This document shows positions 22,851 to 34,018 of a stretch of DNA of 64,000 bases, piece by piece. Position numbers and translations under genes: made by a program. Origin of the DNA: Gentiana macrophylla (Eukaryota; Streptophyta; Magnoliopsida; Gentianales; Gentianaceae); NCBI GenBank assembly GCA_026214975.1, contig CM047809.1, positions 27,293,375 to 27,357,374 of the forward strand, read 5' to 3'. Each line of letters starts with the position of its first letter. Positions within the stretch are counted from its first letter, which is position 1. The notes under the pieces are model-generated. The model saw nothing but the letters and a program-made list of their open reading frames with translations, ran no database searches and was not told where the DNA came from.

Positions 22851-24320
22851 CACAGATCGCACGGTGGCTCCACTAGTAGTATATATATATATATACATAC
22901 ACGCACCTCAAAGAAAGTCTTCAAACTATTTGAAAAAGAATTCAAGAGGGTAATTACACAACAGTGTTTTATGAGTAATATAACGTGGAGGGGTGAGATT
23001 TCTCCAACTCACTCATACACACAATTATTATGTGAGAGAGTAAATTTTGATCAATCTCAATCATCCACTAGTTATTATTAACAAATATCCGCCGATAATA
23101 ACTTTTCTCTGCCTTCAAATTAATTATGAATTTGATTCGGGATTACTCAAGAAGAGTGGAAAATATTGGTGTTTTTGAAATTAAAATAAATAACCCTAAA
23201 AACATGTAACGTTAATGCCTCGACATCAATCCTTACACGGCACGTGACATTTTGAGTAAATCTTAAATATCACGTAATCCTACGAGCATACCAGAGTAAT
23301 TAAGATTCGTATGGAAAAACAAGGTAAGACTCGGAAAATAGACTTCACAAGGTCTTCCAACACGCCTAAGAACCAAAATGCAATCATTGCACAAATTAAA
23401 TCATAAATAATCTGAAAGAAGATACTATCATCTATTACAATTGTCATGTCCGAAAAGAAAAACAACTACTTATTAATCGGCAAAGATAGTCTTATTTAGA
23501 AAGAACTACAAAAAGGAACTAAAGTATAAAAAGACTTCATTGCTCCATCCTAAAATAAACACACCAAACTCGCCATCAACTCAAAGATGTATATGTAATA
23601 TTCTTTTTCTAAATAAACGAGTGAGACTAGCTAGATCCTCAAGAAGTAAATAAGATCAAAATGGAGATTCATGGTTGTCATAAGCCACGAGACATTTACA
23701 TGATTAATTATACTTTATCCACTTGCACAAACAATTTAAAGACAATACTAGAAACATAAAGAAGCCAATTTAAACACGTGGATAATACATAGAAAACATG
23801 CATACTTACTATATCGGTTCATCTTCCATGTACTTGTTCATTTTATTAACTACTTACTTACTATGTTTAGCCCACTGATCAAACTTATGTAAGCCATCTA
23901 CTAACCTATAATTTACTTGTAAACTAATTGTAGCAAGTTTGTGACTTGTCTGTCATGTTCATGTTTCTTATATAAGGTCTCGATGTGCAAAGACGGCTAA
24001 TACGACTAACCATACCTTAAACTTGGGACTTTGAATACCCAAGGTACTCCGCATAAATACATTGTCTTTAAGAACAACATGGCTAATACGGCTAGTCATA
24101 CCTCCGACACGGGACTTTTAATGACCATGGTACTCCGCCAAGACATTGCGTAATCACTAACTACAAACAAGTAGAGCACGTAAGGCACATAAGTTCAAAT
24201 ATAATTCGATGTCTAAGCTTACGCGAGCATACAAAGGCCATAGCCACATTGAACTCATCATATCTCTACTACTCGTGAAATCAAGACACATAAGACAATT
24301 TACGTAAAAGTAACTAGAAA
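22851..24320. other. AT-rich intergenic; short TA repeat and an 80-bp duplication
   Basis: A short (TA)n lies at about 22881-22896. At 23990-24150 a unit beginning CGGCTAATACG / TGGCTAATACG, continuing CTA..CATACC and ending GGTACTCCGC, occurs twice in tandem about 77 bases apart. No credible gene was seen. Confidence 0.45.
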
Positions 24321-24324
24321 ATAA

Positions 24325-25350
24325 GACAATGTTCGAAATACGCTTTAGTGATCGCTGTAAGTCACTTACGCCGATATTACTAAAGCAGCAGTACTAGGTC
24401 AATCGTAGTATATAGCAAGGGCTTAATCAATGTCGATCCCACAGAGTCAATGCAACTTTAAGTATAAACAACTCTAATCTACTTAAGAATACATATAGAT
24501 GGTCATCGACCAAAAATGAACATAAAATACATGTGGTATTCCTTCCCCATCCCTTCTATCTACTAACTTAGTTTTGTTAATCCTTATGTTTACTTCCCCA
24601 CATAATTTCCTTAAATTAATTGAGCTTTTAATTCCGTTTTAAGCCATGGGTATAATTCCTAACCCTATCTACTCTGATCATTGTAGTAGATAATCTATAC
24701 GCCAGCTACCCTCCTTAATTGGTCCGTAATAGCCCATACGCATAAAGAACTAGAATTGACGGTATTGAGATCTAACTCATACCGCTAACCTGCCTAGGCA
24801 GCTATCGACACTGATTAGCACGTTCCTAGGGTCCATCAAGACAATGTCCTAATTAACACTTCACCGCCAAGATTTCATGTTAATTTACTTAATTACTTAA
24901 TACTAGATTGACAGATCGATTACTCGCTTTTGATTATTTCGCCGATCAAGGTAGTCGACGCCGAACCTCCAGACGTTTTCTAAATTTTGCCTCGTAAACC
25001 GGTATAGACCACGTTTCATCGGGGCAAATTTTTCCTATCTCTCGATCTACATTGCTCGGCTTTAGATTAATCTAAGTAAATTATGGAGTCGTTAAACATG
25101 CAGATCAACTAAAACACATAAATACAAGTAGATCTACCATATTAAAGACATAAATGAACGCTCAAAGCTTCTGCACTTCAACAACGGAGATCTAGCTTGA
25201 TCCACTCAAGCTAGAGATGGCAAGGAAGGGAAGGAAACCAAAGCTTAAAAGAACTTTATTGCATCAAATTGTATAATGAAATAATAATAATTTGTATGAC
25301 CTCTATAGTAATCAGTTTATGCGGCCTTATATATATACATTGGCCGACTT
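24325..25350 (-). repeat. Gypsy (Athila/Tat-style) LTR end, minus strand
   Basis: GTCGATCCCACAGAG at 24434 matches GTCGATCCCACAGGG in the LTR arm at 62175. The preceding layout (TTTAGTGAT, CAAGT/GTAAGTC, AGTACTAGG) also resembles the terminal 100 bases of that LTR family. A possible minus-strand TATA (TATATATAAGGCCGC) lies near 25322-25336. No PBS was found next to it, so the internal region is missing or decayed. Borders are approximate. Confidence 0.45.
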
Positions 25351-26439
25351 ATGACTCACGTAAACCCTAACCAACCTAGTATATGCGGCGTAATCGATTT
25401 CTTGCTCCTCAAGACCTCGGTTTATCGGGCCCACCCACGGTAAACCGAAGCCCGACTTTCTTTCAAAGCAGATCTCTTCCTCGACTTACTTCACTGCCCA
25501 ATACTTCTTCCTCCGGTCCAAATTTTCTTTCCTTAAATGTCCGGATTTGATACATCCCGAACATACATAAAACAAGGCAAAATAGTACCAAATCTTCGGA
25601 TAACCTCGTAGATGCAAACTTATGACTTTAGAGACATGCAATCGTTGTTTAACCTATATTCTTTCCTAATAATGGACCCATCTATACTCTCTCAGAGCAG
25701 ACTCTGGGGTAAATAAGGTGAATTTAATGGTGCATTTAGAGTGTTATCATTTAGCGTATACCTGTAAGACGTAATCATGTTTAGTTTAATGCAATTTAAC
25801 ATAAAACAAAGATTCGTAACAACTTAAAGGCATAATATTTAAACTAAAAATAGAACTATTTGATAAGAAGAACTCATTACTTTTTAAACGAGCCATAACC
25901 AAACAACGAATGAACTACAGTTAACCTTTGAAACACTATGAACATACAAATCAAACAAAGACCCTAACATCAACGGCCAAGAACACAAGCCTAACATGAT
26001 CAAACTTCAAACCAAACAAATGAGTACAATGATTACCTCTAAAAGAAGAATCAAACTTTGAAACTATCGTGTAATCTAAAAATGCTTAGCAATAGAGACT
26101 GGTCTACAAAATGAACTAGAAACGCTCAAACATGCCGTAAACTCTAAACATGGTGCATTTTACCAAGAGACCTTCTTGGTTCATCATGCCAACTTTAACC
26201 TAAAATGTGAAATTATGTATTCTAGTCGTCTCTGAGACTTTTTTTTATAAAGTTATAGCACTTGAGTTCGGGCCTCCATGACATAAGGAAAAAGAAAACT
26301 TATAAAGAAGAAAAGGAAAAATTGAATAGATTAAAACACCCTTTCAAAAATGTGAGAGTTATACCAAAAAACTAAGAGAAACTCTAACATAAATGCACTA
26401 CATTGCATTGGATCGTTAAAGACGCAACACAAGTAAAAT
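25351..26439. other. Intergenic or decayed repeat
   Basis: No ORF, no motif and no clear repeat border. It probably contains the outer part of the LTR to its left and the lost start of the 5' LTR of element A to its right. Confidence 0.4.
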
Positions 26440-26608
26440 ATGATGTACCTGTATTTCTACTAGTTTGAGCCGAGTATCTCGTTAAATGTATTTAGTTGAA
26501 TCTTGGTGTCAAATCTTTCATGAAATGAAATTCAAAGAACAATGTTCATCTTCCTCAAGTTATCTTGCTCTTCATTTACATTTCAAAGAAGTTTTGATCT
26601 CAATCTCA
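26440..26608 (+). repeat. 5' LTR of Copia element A (3' part)
   Basis: Aligns with 45482-45646: GTACC..ATTT-TACTAGT(T/C)TGAGC, GTATTTAGT, CTTTCATGAAATGAAATTCA and CTTC(A)TTTACATTTC. It ends at CTCA, four bases before a diverged tRNA-iMet PBS. Upstream of about 26440 the similarity to the 3' LTR is lost. Confidence 0.7.
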
Positions 26609-26611
26609 AGT

Positions 26612-26623
26612 TGATATCGAGCT
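26612..26623 (+). other. Diverged PBS of element A
   Basis: TGATATCGAGCT compares with the usual TGGTATCAGAGC, with a few mismatches, at the expected distance from the LTR end. Confidence 0.5.
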
Positions 26624-26924
26624 TGACTGCGTAGTAAGAACATCATGACCACTTAGATGACTACTCTTTAGTATTTGCTTCAACTCGTAACACCGAAAAG
26701 AGCTCGCCTTCTTAGGAAGCACCACCTCCGACCACCGCAGAGATCACCTCATATATCCACCAGCTGATGTTCATGCACTCCCGCTACTAAAAATCAAACA
26801 AATTAGACAGTCCGATATCGATCCTTTTCGAGTTGATTTTTCAACTAAACAAAAATATCCAACAATTGGATCAAATTCTTAATTAGTATATCATGGATCT
26901 CGAGACTTTTCCTTCCATAATTTA

Positions 26925-28623
26925 TGTGGGAATAAAATTTAGTTTTGATGATGATTCATCTTATTCAAGAACATGATGTTTACACCCCATTGATGAAGTG
27001 TCAAACTAATCATAAAGTGGAAAACTAAAATATGTCTAGAATCGAATGTATAGGTTTACTGTAGTCCGATAATTGTATAAGTTACATCGCATAAGCTAAT
27101 CGTAATAGATAGAAGTGTCGAGAACCAAAACCGAAAATCATCTAGAAAATCGAACTTAACTTAAGATCAAGATGTACACCTAGAATCAAGTTCACTCGTA
27201 AATGAAGAAGGTAAGTTTGCCGAGGAACACAGACTCGGTTGGCTTATCTGTAACTAAAGGTTGAGGGAACAAACTCAAGATTTGAAGATCCGAGGGCAAT
27301 GCACTCGCTTAAGGAAGATTGAAGAATCGAGGGTTCAAATTCGCTTATGAATATATTAAGCCAAGATCAGAAAGTTAGAATTTGTAAGCCCGTGATGGCC
27401 TCGAATCGATTTTATGGATCTTGTAAGACCTAAGTATCATAAGGACAATTATATCTAGATGATCGTTATAAGGAATGGTGTAACTGATTCACCACATAAA
27501 ATCGATAAATAGAGTATTGAACTTTTGAAGAAGAGTAAAACTCGCTTAATGCTCTAAGTCGCTTAGTAAATCAAAATCGACATACCAGATAAAACTGGTC
27601 AGGAAACTCTATTGGATGAAATACTGACAAGTCAGAACGGTCACTAAATATAGCCGTTACAAGATAGACGTTGATACAATTCAAATTCAAGCAAGATGAA
27701 CGTTGGACCTCACACTATAAATAGAGGACTTGGCATCAAGGATCAAACACCGAATTAACAAGATTACAAGCATTTTTGTGCACAAGTCTAGTTCATTCGA
27801 ATTGCTATCATATCTCTGCTTAACAAGATCATATCTAGAATTCTTCAAGTATTCAAGCTACATCGATCATATCCATATTTCTACACTTTGAAGAACCACA
27901 AGCAAGAATCAATTTATTGATTCTCACCAACTTTAATTCTTAATCAAAGGCTTGAATCGTGAAGCAATCCGGCCAAGGAGTTGCTGGCGACAAGCAGACA
28001 TTTGCAAATGGGTAGACTGTGTTTGTGGTGGTAGCTAGTGAAGAGGCAATACAACCCTCTAAAGACCAAAGTGGTTCAAGCAATGAAGAGCAGCCATCCA
28101 ACCTCGTTCTTTAGATTGTTTAGATAGTCACACTAGGATTAGTCAATGACTATCATATAGGACTTTTTGTAACAAACACTCTCAAGGAGTTCTAGTGGAA
28201 TTTTCCTCCTACATCACAGAGTGATAAGAGTGGACTCGACAGATTACACCACGTGGAACCACTATAATTCTCGCCTACTTACTTTACGCATTTACTTATC
28301 TTTACAAAGATTTGTATTTGTTTATACAACACACTGAAACTGATTGTTATAAGCATATACAGTTCACAAACTGACATTCACCAGAATTCAGTTTTGCTTA
28401 CACAACTTTTTCTTATAGAATCAACAAGATCCAGATAAAGGCTAAAATCAATATCCGCTGTCGGGTTGACTCCGCTTTGTATAAGTCATTTAACTTAGAC
28501 TCACTTTGTTAGCTCAACTCCACACAAGTTAACACCGAACATTAATTGTTAATTAATCTACTTTTTTGGTGACAAGTTTATTCACCCCTCTAAACTTGTG
28601 TTAGCCTTTCTAAGTGACCAACA
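26925..28623 (+). repeat. 5' LTR of element B (1699 bp)
   Basis: Starts TGTGGGAATAAAATTTAG and ends GACCAACA. Aligns from end to end with 37160-38933. TATAAATA at 27716-27723 is a probable promoter. It differs from the 3' LTR by many small indels, chiefly at CTG/CAG-like words. Confidence 0.9.
27716..27723 (+). promoter_or_regulatory. TATA box of element B 5' LTR
   Basis: TATAAATA followed by GAGGACTTGGCATCAAGG. The same box and context occur at 38020-38027 in the 3' LTR. Confidence 0.65.
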
Positions 28624-28625
28624 AT

Positions 28626-28637
28626 TGGTATCGGAGC
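28626..28637 (+). other. PBS of element B, tRNA-iMet type
   Basis: TGGTATCGGAGC differs from the usual TGGTATCAGAGC at one base. It lies two bases after the LTR end. Confidence 0.8.
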
Positions 28638-28769
28638 AATGTTCTTTAACAAGCTATTGTTGAAAACTCAATCGCTTCTAACTATCTCTTCTTGTTGATC
28701 TCTTGAAAAAGCTCACTTTTCATTTTCCGCCTTTGCATAACCTAGTTTTCATTCACTCACACAATTTAT

Positions 28770-29760
28770 AACAATCAAGATGCTGCATGATGTTAATGTG
28801 CAACATGGACAGATTTGATGAATACAAACGCCGCTTGGTAAGCCTTTCTAGCAAATTTTCTCATGATGAGATGATTGATGTACTCACTAATGGATCTATC
28901 CAGATCACCCACATGCAAATCAAGCAGAAAACCAAGTTAGAGTTCCAAAGCCCAAAAGCGAATGGACCAGTGATGATCGAAAGAGAAACAACCTAAACAA
29001 TGTCGCCATGGATATCATACTCATAACTCTTGACAGCAATTTGTATATGAAAGTCAAGGATTGCACTACTGCAAAAGAAATGTGGTAGAAACTTCAACTG
29101 GTTTGCGAATGAACTGACTCCATTAAAGAAAACAAGATCTCAGTTGCAAAACAAAAGTTTTAAAATTTCAAAATGAAGTTAGGTGAAAATATTGATTAGG
29201 TGGAAACAAGATTCAGGCCGCTATCATGGATGAACTGCTCTACTCAAAATTGAGTACACCAAGAAAGAAATCAATACAAGAATCTTGAAGGCTTTACCAA
29301 TGTGCCGGATTTAATGAAGGTCACCGAATGGAAGAATCAAGGAGACTTGACATAGAAGATTCCTTCAAAATCTTCTCAGATCTTAAAGTTTATGAATTCA
29401 AGTGAAGATTTCACCATGACAACAAATTTAGTCAAAGCCAATGAGGAACCCAAAGCAACAATTTTCTTGCAAAGAAGAAATTTCAAATGATAATCAAGAA
29501 ACCTCATCTAGAAATCTTCAAGAATTGATGAGATGGAGGAGCAGATGGCTCTAATGATGAACAGACCAAGAACGAAGAGTGGACACCACCACCGTGTAAG
29601 TTTAACAAGAGGACTCTCAAAAAAAAAAAGACGATTAATATCTCTCGCTTCAATCAGAAGAAGCCTGGATACTTCAAAGCTGAATGTCTAGAGCTAACTG
29701 GTAAGAAAACTCAGCAACGAAGAACTGGCAGAAGAGCACTTTTAGCCGGAGATGAGTAAG
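28770..29760 (+). pseudogene. Element B gag
   Basis: Frame 28787-28996 reads FDEYKRRLVSLSSKFSHDEM, and further blocks AMDIILITLDSNLYMKVKDC and ISVAKQKF-NFKMKLGE follow after stops. These are the order and motifs of the gag/UBN2 domain of Copia elements. At 29640-29700, FNQKKPGYFKAECLEL is a decayed C-C-H-C zinc knuckle, with at least one Cys replaced. At least six frame breaks occur. Confidence 0.75.
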
Positions 29761-29941
29761 ACTATGAAGCTGGCACTGAATGATTATCAGATGACACAGC
29801 TTTAATGGCTCATATGGAGAATCCAAATGAGGTATGTGAATCTAACTCTAAATACTCCTCACCTCAGATTTCCATAAATAATGCATGTTCTTGATCACGA
29901 CTCCAATCCAAAAATCGTGAATTTAAGAAACACCGATTTAA

Positions 29942-30835
29942 TTGATGAATCAGCTGGTAACCATCCAAGTTGGTTATGAATTAATTAAAGCTGAGAAAGA
30001 AGTTCTAATTCTTGAAGTTGAAAGATTGAAGCCCGAACTAAACATGATGAAAATGACTAGAACTGATAAAGGAAAGAATCAAGATCACCATCGTGACGCA
30101 GAAGAAGAATCGAATCTTTTGCTAAATCAAGTTCACCATCGATTCAAATCCAGAAAGCCTTATGGAGAAAGAAATGGCTTAGGATTTGATACACAGCAAT
30201 CTTCTAAAGAAGGAACTAGCAAAGCTGCTGAACCTATTATCAAAACTGGTATTAAGTTTGTAGCTGAGCAACTTCCACAGACTAAGAAAATTGCTGAACT
30301 AGTAAAGTCAGCCTCATATAAGACAACTCAGTTTTCTAAGAAGACAGTTGAACCTACCAACAAAGGTAAATCGAATGGTAGATCGGCTGTATCTCAAGGA
30401 AACAGAAATGGTAGATCAACTGCCAGATCTACAAAAACTGATCAAGTCAAGAACAAGAAAATTGTAATCAGGGTAAATCTAAGAATGACAATCATTCAAA
30501 GATTCACACATCCAGGGGGAAAGGCAGACTATACCCCACTGATGATGATTGGAATTTTACTGATCCTACTATTAAAACTGATAGGAACAGTCATTCTAGA
30601 AAGAAACTTATCACAAATTTTACCAAGACTCAAGCAGAGCTTACCCCGCCTCAAAGAAAGTCCCAAGACAAAGGTCACCTGCACTCAAGACAAAAAGAAT
30701 GATGGCTATTATTCAGCTTTTAATAATAGAAGACATTTTGGAAATCAGCAAACTGTAAGACCGAGAAATCATATAAATGAGACACAATCCAAAAAAAGAT
30801 ATTATGGAAATATGGCTTACATATATGAAAATTAG
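29942..30835 (+). pseudogene. Element B charged gag-pol linker (297 codons)
   Basis: The longest open frame in the window. The first 40 residues (YELIKAEKEVLILEVERLKP) predict a coiled coil. The rest is Lys/Thr/Gln/Asn-rich and probably disordered. A hydrophobic stretch at codons 200-220 arises in a region that looks frame-shifted. It lies between the gag zinc knuckle and the protease. SIRE-type elements have a comparable long, poorly conserved region there. It is not a host gene. Confidence 0.7.
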
Positions 30836-30899
30836 TGCAACAATTTCCAGAGAAGACCTTATGGAAATATACCCAGAGTTGTACTGACAACTGACCATT

Positions 30900-31320
30900 A
30901 TGGACCCAAACAGAATTGGGTACCTAAAGCATTTTAATTTGTTTTGCAGTGATATTTGGTACTTTGACAGTGGATGCTCTAGGCACATGACAAAGAGAAA
31001 GGACTGTCTCACTAATTTTGTAGCTAAAGATGGACCAAGAGTCAATTTTGGAACTAAAGATAAACCTCGAATACACAAAAGGTTATGAAAACTTAATCGT
31101 AAATGGACTCACTATCAAGAATGTATCTTACGTGGAAGGACTTCACTACAATCTACTCAAAGACAAGTCAATTTCGCGATATGGGATACAAAGTTACCTT
31201 TGATAAGGAGTATTGCATTGTCGCCGCCAAACAAATTTTCCAAGTAGTTCTTGGCCGGAAAAAGAGAAGAGAACATGTATGTTGTAGATTGGTCTACAAA
31301 GTAGCTTTGTAAACTTGTTT
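30900..31320 (+). pseudogene. Element B aspartic protease
   Basis: IWYFDSGCSRHMTKRKDCLT contains the DSG catalytic triad followed by the CSRHMT block typical of Copia proteases. VNFG-KDKPRI-GY, ENLIVNGLTIKNVSYVEG and LHYNLLSSQFRDMGYKVTF follow in shifting frames, giving the protease end and the start of the integrase zinc-binding region. Confidence 0.85.
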
Positions 31321-32250
31321 GATCGCGGCATACCAAGTCGTAACTCGCTATCGTGGGCACAAGAAATCGAGTCATCTAAATTTTGATGACATCAACTTGT
31401 TAGTCAAAAAGAACTTGGTGATTGACTTCCGTGAGAGATGACATACAAGAAAGATAGCTTGTGTGATTCATGTCAACAAGGAAAACAAACTAAAGCAAGT
31501 TTCAAAACTAAGTCTCAGCATTCAATAAACAGAGTTTTAGAACTGATACATATGGACTTAATTGGACCAGTTACACCAATCAATGTTAGTGGAAACAAAT
31601 ACACTTTTGTGGTGGTTGATGATTTTTCAAGATACACTTGGGTCATTTTCATGACCAAGAAAAGTGAAACTAAGCAACAACTGACAGAACTTCTCAAGAG
31701 ACTCTAAAATCGTAAGAGTGTTACAAGAGTCAAGATCGACGTATAAAGGAACAAAATTTCTCAACAACATAATCATTGAGTATTGTGGAGAAAATAGAGT
31801 ACTACACCACCTGAGGCTACGGAACACCACAACATAATGGAGTAAATGAAAGGAGAAATAGAACACTCAAAGAAGCCGGAAGGACAATGATCCGTGAATC
31901 TAAACCGCTGTAAAGATATTGGTAAGAAGTTGTAAATACGCCTTGTTATACTCGGGAATCGAGCTCTCATGACAAGAGACATGAAAAGAAACCTTATGAG
32001 ATTTGGAATGGAAGAAAACCAAATGACTCATACTTTCATGCCTTTGAAGCCAATGCTTTGTCCATAACAACGGAAAGGATCACCAAGATTTTTCAGCCCA
32101 AAGTCGATGAAGGAATATTTCGGGATACTCAAGTGTCAAGAAAGCTTTCAGAGTGCTAAACAAACGAACACTCAAGCATGAAGAGTCTATACATGTTGTT
32201 TTTTATGAACCAAAGTTTACTTGGAGATACACTTGAAGAAAAAGAAGAAC
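31321..32250 (+). pseudogene. Element B integrase
   Basis: After H-LNFDDINLLVKKNLV, the frame 31438-31707 reads CDSCQQGKQTKASFK, then LELIHMDLIGPV and YTFVVVDDFSRYTWV, giving the zinc-binding Cys pair and the first catalytic region. Decayed sequence follows that includes GT-QHNGVNERRNRTLKEA-R and YEIWNGRKPN-SYFH. The order is complete but there are about seven frame breaks. Confidence 0.85.
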
Positions 32251-32399
32251 CGCTTTGTCACCAATGACAAGACTCCGTAACCAATTTTCATCGATATTGA
32301 AGATTAAATATCTCGCATTCTTCAGATCAGATCAACCTCGCTACAAAAATCGAACCAAGAATCGAACCAACAACCGAACAAAGAACAAGAAGAAATCGA

Positions 32400-33420
32400 T
32401 CCAGCTTGAAAATGATCAAGCTCAAGAAGAACCACCAACAAAATGAAGACCGCTGATGCAACCCCCCAAGACATCAATGGATGAGAAATCACCTCAAGAA
32501 CAAGTGATAGGTGATTTTCAAGTCGGAGTTCAGATTTAGACACCAACTAGATGCTATGATAGCATGCTTTCTATCTCACGGAACCCAAAAATTGAAGAAG
32601 CCTTGAACGATCCAGATTGATTTTGGCTATGCAAGAAGAACTCAATGAATTTGAGAGAAATCAAGTTTGGGATTTGTTGAAGCCGATCATGTCAACATAA
32701 TCGACCTAAATGGGTTTTTAGAAATAAGCTTGATGAAGATGGGAATATTATCGTAAACAAAGCCGCACTTGTAGCAAAAGTTTACTCTCAAATCAAGCGG
32801 ATAGACTTTGATGAAACTTATGCCCGGGCTTGCAAGGTTGAGGCAATCGACTATTTCTTGCCTTTGCACCACAAGAAATTCAAAGTGTACCAGATGGATG
32901 TTAAAAGTGCATTTTGAATGGGATACTTGAAGAAGAAGTCTATGTTCAGCAACCCCCAGGATTTGAAATTAAAGATCAAGCTGACAAAGTCTTTAGATTG
33001 AGAAAAGCTCTCTATGGACTCAAACAAGCACCAAGAGCTTGGTATGAATCTCTATCTCGCTCGGTAGATAATGGTTTTACAAAAAGAACTATTGATAAAA
33101 CTCTATTCGTAATGAAAGTTGAAGAAAGTACTTCCTAGTTCAAATCTACGTGGATGGCATCATTTTTGGATCGTAAAATGAGCAACTCGTGAGAAATTTG
33201 CAAGTTTGATGAAGAGCAAATTTCAAATAAGCATGATGGGAGAATCGAATTACTTTCTCGGTTTACAAGTAAGACAGATGGGCAAAGGGAATTTTCATTC
33301 ACCAAACCAAGTATACCAGAGAACTGATCAAGAAGTTTGAATGGAGAAATCACCGGCATTGCAACACCAATTGGAACCAACATCAAATTAGATGAAGATA
33401 AAGATGGCAAGGATGTGGAT
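32400..33420 (+). pseudogene. Element B reverse transcriptase
   Basis: MQEELNEFERNQVWDLL opens the RT. 32914-33138 reads EEEVYVQQPPGFE, VFRLRKALYGLKQAPRAWYE, and DKTLFVMK. The active site reads QIYVDGIIFGS, so the second Asp of YVDD is Gly. FSVYK-like and KGIFIHQTKYTRELIKKFE follow. The frame is broken several times. Confidence 0.85.
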
Positions 33421-34018
33421 CAAACTCTCTGTAAGAATGATTGGAAGTTTACTTTATTTCACAAACAAGAAACCGTATATATCCTTTACAAGAGGTGTCT
33501 ATGCCAGATTTCAAACAAGACCTAAAGAAGGCCATCTTATCATGTTGTCAAAAGAACCTTGAAGTATTTGAAAGATATGAAGGAGTTGGGAAGTACTTCA
33601 AGCACATGTCGCTTATTGGGAAATAGACTTGTGTCATGGTTCAAAAAAAGCAAAACTCAATCTCAACATCAACAATCAAGCCGAGTACATAGCAAATGGA
33701 AGCTATCAGTGCTCAAGTTTTATGGATTAGACAACAATTAAGAGATTATGGAATGTAAGAGGACTCGATTCCTATAATGTGTGATAACACAAGTGCAATT
33801 GCTATAATCGACAATCCAGCTTTTGCACTCAAAAACCAAGCACATTGATGAGAGACATCATTTTATAAGTGGATCATGTAGAGAAAATGACGTTACAATT
33901 TCTCTATGTCCCAACTTAAGATCGCTTAGTCGACACTTTTACCAAACCTCTCGACAAAGAAAGGTTTGCTAAATCTGGAACCGAATTGGGAATTATTAAA
34001 GCCGGCCTACCGCTTTAA
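33421..34018 (+). pseudogene. Element B RNase H
   Basis: AQVLWIRQQLRDYG, then IPIMCDNTSAIAIIDNPA, then decayed KTKHIDERHHFI and LDKERFAKSGTELGIIK-like blocks, which close the Copia polyprotein. The upstream RISAEAEY-type block is broken. No intact frame is longer than about 60 codons. Confidence 0.8.
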
